Assembly: GCF_029867415.1 (NCBI RefSeq) | Contig: NC_081180.1 | Span: forward strand, 146,258,731-146,322,730 | Length of the DNA stretch: 64,000 nucleotides | Direction: 5' to 3' | Origin: Vicia villosa | Lineage: Eukaryota > Streptophyta > Magnoliopsida > Fabales > Fabaceae | Shown: piece by piece, positions 58,021 to 64,000 of the stretch | Layout: every line of letters starts with the position of its first letter | Numbering within the stretch: position 1 is the stretch's first letter | Translations under genes and position numbers: made by a program | The notes under the pieces: model-generated | Told to the model about the DNA's origin: nothing | The model's input: the letters and a program-made list of their open reading frames with translations, nothing else | Database searches by the model: none

Positions 58021-58914
58021 TCAACAAATGTTGCATAGATCTATGTAGTGCATCTTTACTTGTGCGGTGACAAATATTAATTTAATAAATTATTTTTGTA
58101 AAATTAATTTTAGTTAAAACTAATTTAATCATAAAAATAATTTACATTTGAATAAATTTAAATAAAAATAAGTTGAGCAATAAATTTTAGTATAATATTA
58201 CTTTTAAAGTCAAAAACTAAAAATAATCATTTAAAATAATAATCCATTCTTAAAGAAAAATCAATTCTACAAAAAAGATATTTAAAACATCAAAATTAAA
58301 TTTTCAACTCAAAAATTAATTCTAATGTTAAAAATGTGAAACAAACATAGAGCAAACAGATGCTTTTGTAGCATTATTGTTGTGACTCTCGAAATTGGAG
58401 AAAGTAATAGTATCAATGAAATGGGATGGTCCCCTTCAAAAGTAAAGTGGTCACTTTATGCTAACCCAATATACCTGAAAGCATGAATTAGAGCAACCTT
58501 ATACACATAGTATAGCTCCATAACTCATCACAGATTACCATCAAATTACCTAGAAATCAATGTGGGTGTGGATCTGTTTTTCAATCAAGATGTGATCTCT
58601 AGTAAATATAAGGCAACAAAATTGACCGGCTAGTACCGTTTTTTGTATTTAGAATGGAGTAGAAAGGGTAGAGAAAAGTAAAAAATGTAACTAGTATATA
58701 CTTTTGTACTTTGTACAACAAATTGGCCCCTCCATGGTATAAGGTCTTGCTTTCTCATTTTTTTTACTTTAGTGGTCCAAAAGTGTAATCAAAATTAATT
58801 TCAATCAAAGTAAATAAAAATTCTAGTGGAAAAATTCTTCCTACTAAAAGATAACCAAAAGAATATCATGTTCACCATGGTGTACTTTACAAGAAATTGA
58901 TTCATGTTATTTAA

Positions 58915-59645
58915 AAATAGTTGATTTAGGGACTGCAACGTGGCAATTGGATCCAGCTCACTGGATTCAGTTCACGTTAGGCATGAGGATGAATATTGAA
59001 GTTATATTTGAATTTGGATGTTTGTTCGGAATTTCGTATTACTTCTGTTCGTGGATTGATGAATGTATACATACGTGAAAACAACCCTTTTCTCTGGGCT
59101 TTCTTTTGAATCTCAGATTCAAACATATTTTATCATTCAAAATTACCATAGTATGATTTCAACTCTCATTTCTTTTTGACAAATAATTTGTCACAACATT
59201 TAATAAGCATTGTCTTTGATCCTAATAAATACATTTAACATGATATTAGAGTTGGGTAAAGAACTGCAACGTGATAATGTGTATTAAAATTATTTTTGAG
59301 TTACGTGGTTTATTTGAAGTTTCACATTACTTAGACTTATGGCCTGTTTAGTTTGGCGTTTGCAGCTGCAAATGCACGTTTTTTTACTCTCCCACCGCAA
59401 TTTGGAGAAGCTACAAAATATATAGCTTTTGGCCTAACGTGAATTTTCACTGTGATTTTGAGAAACTCACCGCCAAATCAAACATAACCTTAACCTTCTT
59501 GATTGTTGAATGTATACATTTGATTCAACTCACGCTAGACGTGAGAATATGCATTGAAATTGTATTTATATTGAGTGGTTTATTTAAAATTTCACATTAT
59601 TTAGACTTCTTGATTATCGAATGTATAAATATGTGATTCAATTGA
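58915..59645 (+). repeat. Three diverged copies of an intergenic repeat
   Basis: GAACTGCAACGTG / GGACTGCAACGTGGCAATT, CACG(C/T)TAG(A/G)C(A/G)TGAG and TTCACATTA(C/T)TTAGACTT recur at about 58921-59080, 59258-59340 and 59520-59645. Unit type unknown. Confidence 0.6.
59341..59490. mobile_element. Short Tourist-like MITE, about 150 bp
   Basis: Ends GGCCTGTTTAGTTTGGCG and CGCCAAATCAAACATAACC are inverted repeats. TTA occurs on both sides. The paralogous repeat at about 59592-59620 reads TTTAGACTTCTTGATTATCG without the insert and so serves as an empty site. Confidence 0.7.
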
Positions 59646-60550
59646 AGTAAAATGTAAATCTAAAACAAAAATTGCAATTGTCATTGATAAAAGGAGGCAA
59701 AAAGAACAAAGTTAACATCCTTTTGTCAGCAATGAAGCAAAGGACAGAACAAAAACCAAACACATCACTAACCAAAGGCTGTTTTTTTCATCTTTATTGA
59801 GAAAATAATGAAAGGAGAATGGAATGGAATGGGCTTGATAGTGAAAAATTCAGTAGATGACGTATGTTTCCATGCACGCTTATTTTAGCACAACATTAGA
59901 GAAGAATAATGTTGGTAGTAATTTCTAAAACTTGGTATGGTTTTGGTTTTTGAAGATTGATAATGATAATTCACACGACAAGAAACAACCACATTACTCA
60001 CATTTCACTCTCAATGCCTACAACATCTCTCACATTTTGTTATCAAAAGTGTCAGAGAGAGGACACTGATTCCTTGAAATCCTCGTTTGCCTATTCAAAC
60101 CAAAGTTGTTTATTTTTGTTCATGTCGTCATGGAATCAAGTAAAGGAAACTCATTTATTGTAACACTGTTTTTTGTTATGTGTAATGTAGTGGTGAAAGT
60201 GAATCTTGCTACAGAATTTTGAATAGTTTTGTGGGAGAAAATCAATTTCGGTGGTCTAAATATGGAATGAAATAATGTGCTATGATGGGCAAGGTGTGTG
60301 ACATAAGGTGTATGGATCATAGATAGATTCTTAATTATGAGGTTGTATGGTACTAGGTTGTTTGATTGAATTGGATTTTTGTATTTGTAGGAGTATCTTT
60401 CATTGCTAGTTTAGTATTAATAGTACTTATTAGCTAGTTTCTTATTGCATGGTCCAATTAAATTAGTAGCTAATTATAACAATGATGATTTGGATGATGT
60501 CCATGTGCAATATTGACTCCTTAATTCAAATTTAAATAATTATGTTAAGT

Positions 60551-60705
60551 GTGTGTTTGGATCTACTTTCATCACCAGATATCACATTCCAATTCAAATT
60601 TAAGGTGAAAATGTGAAAAATTTGAAACCAAGCTTTTGTCTAGATGTGAAATTCTAATGTGATTCCATCAAAAATAATGTTGGACCAAAGACACACTAAC
60701 TCTAT
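60551..60705. mobile_element. Short MITE-like palindromic element
   Basis: GTGTGTTTGGATCTACTTTC at the left faces CAAAGACACAC at the right. GATATCACATTCCAATTCAA and GAAATTCTAATGTGATTCCA are inner inverted matches. Non-coding. Confidence 0.5.
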
Positions 60706-62457
60706 GCTCTTTAACACACATCTTTTAATTTAGTAGTACCTATTAAGTAAATCACCACATTAGAGAAGATTGCATTAAAAAGTCACGTTAACGCAAAAGT
60801 TTTAGTGTATAGCTTTTAAATTTTCACAAAAAAAATGTCTCGGGATGTGAAAATATCATATAAAAAAATTAACCTGTTAAAAATTCAATAAAGAAAAGTC
60901 TTATATTAGACTTAGACCATGATCTCTCATCCTCGTTAGATATCATGTAACGGTTTCACACATACCAAGCAGTGAAACATGAACACTTCATCTAATTTTC
61001 ATACATAAGATATCTCATATGAATAAAAAGATATAATTTTAATTTGACTTTCAGTATTCCTTTATTTTATGTTTTTTTATTGACTTAGATGCGGAAATAT
61101 CAATCTTGTAAATCAAAAACATCGGAACTTGTTTCGCCGATCTAAGGTCCCTTCTCAGTATTTCACCAACCATCTATCTCTATTTCTGATTTTCGAATTT
61201 AACAACTCTTTACTTTGTTCATCCCATCCTAAAGGTGAGATGAAACTAGCGGACATGCTTGTTTGCAATGCTAGGTTATATAAATATTACATTATCAAAA
61301 ATTAAAATTATCTTTAAGAATGTATAAGATGAACTACTCCATAGAATATAAAATTTGTCACGGTTAAATCATATTTAAATAAAATTTCATTATCACTTTC
61401 AAAATGTAATTGAAACATCTAATTATTTTGTCAAAATTTAACTCCGACTAACATTCAAAGACCTTCTAACTCTTTCAAAACTAAATAATGGGTGCTTGTC
61501 TTTTTGTCTTTCTTCATAATTGAGTTTTTTCTGGCCCAATAGCAATATTCATGTCTCCCTTTGGGATGTAGGTGTACAATGATATATGCAACATGATGAT
61601 AATACAAGATTCTCTTTTTCTTTTCTTTTTCTTAATACGTATTCGGTTATGCAACTAAATTCGTACCTACGGCGACTCCTTGTCCCCTTTATATTTGATA
61701 TGAAAATTTTAGTTTTTAAACAAGCTTTTTAAATTAAATGTTAATGATAATAAGGGGAGACAGATTTGAGAAGTCAATATTTAATTTCAATCTGATAATA
61801 ATTGTAAAGAAAATTCTAACGTGTGTTTTGAAGCACTCTTTAAGGAGTTTAAAAGTAAATTTTTTAAAAAATACGTGTAATCAATATTTTAGAAATTAAA
61901 ATAAATATATTTTTTAAATTGCATATAAAAATTTTAAATAATATTTCTAGAGCACTCGTTAACATGAGCATTGTTTAAATAAAACTGCTGTTAGATTTCA
62001 AATTCCTTATTATTATTTTAACATTCTCAAATCAAATCAATGAAATCCAATGACAATCAGTTTGGGTATCGGATTTTCAAATTTCTACCCGTAAATTCAA
62101 CCCAAACCAACCATAATTAATTATCGTAAGAATTACTATCAAACATTCAACTTCAAAAAGAAAAAAGTGAAATGTTGTATGCAGACAACTTATAAGATTT
62201 TAATTTGTTATTAGAAAATTGTTAGTATATTGTGGTAAATGAGCATAGAGTTATGAAACACATTCATTATCATACTAACTCAAGTGACTAATTATAGATT
62301 CAAAAGTTTTTATGTTAAATATTTTTCTTGTTAAATAATTTTGAATCTATCAAAGAAAAATTGCTAGTCTAATACTTACTATTAATACTATTTTTTATAT
62401 TATCATGAAAATTAATTTTTGTAAATAAGTTATTTTTTTGAAATATTTTTACATTTC

Positions 62458-62640
62458 TTATCTATCCGAACAATCCAACCCAAACCAATCTATTGTTTCT
62501 CGGTTTGGTTCGGTTTGGGCTTTATCGCAAAAATTTGAAAATCTGATCCAAACCAATCCATATAATTTTAATCGATTTGGATATCGGAATCTCTCAAAAC
62601 TGAACCAAACCGACCTGCGAACACCTGTAATAATATCAAT
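62458..62640. mobile_element. hAT-type MITE fragment
   Basis: Rich in AACCCAAACCAA and TCGGTTTGGTTCGGTTTGGG words and ends CCGACCTGCGAACACCTGTAA, a common end of hAT-derived MITEs in plants. The other end may be near 62040-62110 (GTTTGGGTATCGG). Confidence 0.45.
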
Positions 62641-63164
62641 TCTCTTAAACACAACGTCTAGAGATCTACTACTATTGCCGTGGGAAACAGTTTTTTTTTT
62701 AAGAAAATAATTAAACAATGTCTTAATACAACACTAAGTATAAGACATGTCTAGATTAAAAAAACAACACGGATCAATTTTTGGAATTTTTTTAACAATA
62801 ATAATAAATTTGTATATATAATTAAACAAATTTAATCTTAATATTAAATTCATGAAGAATAAAGATATATAAGCTATAAACTGTTAAAAACTAAAATAAA
62901 CTAGATTGAAAGCCGCATATTATATCAAATTTATAAAAACCCTCCAAATCCATGTATATTGCACTTTTTTGTTTTTTGTTTTTTTATGAAGATGACTGCA
63001 TATGATTAGATGTAGTAAGTGACTGTTTTATTGTTAAAAGGGTTTGAAGGTTTCAAATGTAACCCACAAAATTTCAATGCACATTAATTAATTAGTGAAA
63101 TAATAAAATTAGGTTTTTTCTTTACTCACCTTCCTATGGGGTCACCCAAGCGAAAACCCCATTT

Positions 63165-63335
63165 TACCTCTCCTTCGGAAATGGATTTCCGAAGTAGTTT
63201 TTTTTTTTTAAATTTTCTCAGACTTCGGAAGTGCATCTCCGAAAACACCTCATGAGGGGTGTTTTCGGAGATGCACTTCCGAAAACACATTTTTTTTCAG
63301 ATTTCAGTGTAATTCGGAAGTGCATTTCCGAATTA
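63165..63335. repeat. Perfect hairpin and satellite motifs, second site
   Basis: Arms 63224-63249 and 63258-63283 are perfectly complementary over 26 nt with an 8-base loop. They are flanked by CTTCGGAAATGGATTTCCGA (63173-63192) and AATTCGGAAGTGCATTTCCG (63311-63330). The block order and the neighbouring CCTATGGGGTCACCC (63132-63146) are the same as at 29045-29215. Confidence 0.93.
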
Positions 63336-63562
63336 TGCAGAAGTATTTATTTTTTTTATGCTTTTTCTAATAGTCCCGTACGAAAGATATACAAAACGTA
63401 TAATATATACAAAACGGAAAAACCGAACAAAACAAATGACATATCAACGTAAAATACTAATATAATAAATAAAATTCAAATAATATATACAGACCGAGTC
63501 ATAATGTGCGAAATATAAAATCCGAATACAAACAAATAAATCCGGACCCCTACTGGGTATGC

Positions 63563-64000
63563 CTAACCCTCTCTCCGGGACCTCCTCTGTCGCCTGTATG
63601 CCGCCGCACGGCCCGCATCAGTGACGATCCTCTCCATCACAGTGACTGCCTCTGGACCGCCCTGGTCAACGATACCTCGATCCAACGCGTCCCGCCCAAG
63701 CATCTCTATCCACTGGCAGATCGGCAGGAGATCAATGGCGTGGTCATCCTCGGCCTGCTGGTTCTCCAGGATCTCCTCGTGTGTTGGTCTAGGAGCGCCA
63801 GGAGCGTCGGGTATCATCAGAGGATGTGACACCCGATAGAACCATGTGACATAGCCCTCCACATTGTGCCAGTCCTGGGTGACCCGAATGCGACGATACT
63901 CCTCCGGGACCACATGACGCTCTCAATCCTCAAATATGCCAGTGAGCTGCACTCGGGTCACTGTGTCGGGAGCAGCCTCAAAAGGTGACCTGGGTATCAT
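63563..64000 (-). pseudogene. Plant mobile domain (MAIN-like) protein, C-terminal fragment
   Basis: The minus frame enters from the right window edge with MIPRSPFEAAPDTVTRVQLT and GIFED, has a TGA stop at 63922-63924 (probably an original TGG), then ERHVVPEEYRRIRVTQDWHN, EGYVTWFYRVSHPLMIPDAP, PTHEEILENQQAEDDHAIDL and a basic end AAYRRQRRSRREG. This is the C-terminal region of the plant mobile domain family carried by MULE-type elements. The PMD itself lies outside the window. The region is markedly GC-rich compared with its surroundings. The hairpin block 230 bases away is probably the end of the same transposon. Confidence 0.75.

Larger units (their letters stand above)
58020..63120. other. 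AT-rich intergenic DNA with small elements only
   Basis: No gene found. Recognisable items are listed separately (58915-59645, 59341-59490, 60551-60700, 62458-62640). The ORFs here (for example 59957-60163, 60120-60320) lack any family resemblance. Confidence 0.5.

Noticed and set aside
62438..62718. Overlapping plus and minus ORFs of 86-90 residues
   Set aside because: Both read through hAT-MITE repeat words (AACCAAACC); no protein resemblance.

Overview
This window is plant nuclear DNA: AT-rich, with intron-split genes, a nuclear tRNA gene and layer on layer of transposable elements. Three long terminal repeats (LTRs) of the Ogre/Tat Ty3-gypsy type, plus Maximus/SIRE-like copia and MULE remnants, point to a galegoid legume, most likely the tribe Fabeae (pea, vetch, faba bean, lentil). 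Species cannot be fixed from the sequence.

Left third (1-19.2 kb), nested LTR elements. A plus-strand Ogre-like element (Ogre-A) fills 1-12837. Its 5' LTR is cut by the window edge (1-3847), and its 3' LTR (8745-12837) is almost identical. The interior (3848-8744) has only a decayed gag piece and no pol, so this is a non-autonomous but recently moved copy. It sits inside ORF1 of a second, minus-strand Ogre-like element (Ogre-B: ORF1 12838-13796, primer site 14570-14587, 5' LTR 14590-17517). Ogre-B in turn sits inside the RNase H domain of a Ty1-copia element (17518-17923), whose 3' LTR is split by a solo Maximus/SIRE-type LTR (17970-19052, target duplication CATAG).

Middle (19.2-34 kb), the gene-bearing part. 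It holds an intact 14-exon NIMA-related kinase gene (21581-25186, plus), a tRNA-Ala(UGC) gene (25850-25922) and an intact two-exon 2-oxoglutarate/Fe(II) oxygenase-like gene (31322-32717, plus). Between them lie a MULE transposase pseudogene (27850-29037, minus) and a small decayed cassette gene (27194-27562, minus), each associated with short palindromes of the TTCCG/CGGAA type, plus foldback elements.

Right half (34-64 kb), old transposon debris. A decayed MULE (34.4-37.9 kb) carries two nested hAT-like MITEs. A second decayed MULE has inverted ends near 40.14 and 51.67 kb and is blown apart by a foldback element, a hairpin-bearing tandem array, microsatellites, a MITE, a solo Ogre LTR (45250-48575, target duplication ATATT) and another LTR-like block. 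A full-length but dead Ty1-copia element lies at 51967-56448. After that comes mostly AT-rich non-coding DNA with MITEs. At the right edge is a plant-mobile-domain pseudogene fragment (63563-64000, minus) next to a perfect 26-bp-arm hairpin matching the one beside the 27.9-29.0 kb MULE.

The functional content is the two host genes and the tRNA. The most interesting structures are: tRNA-like polymerase III box pairs at corresponding places in all three Ogre-like LTRs; the very young pol-less Ogre copy; repeated splice-site-like modules in its LTR; and the palindrome-bounded cassettes. Exon boundaries and element ends come from reading motifs by eye; no alignment or database search was run.
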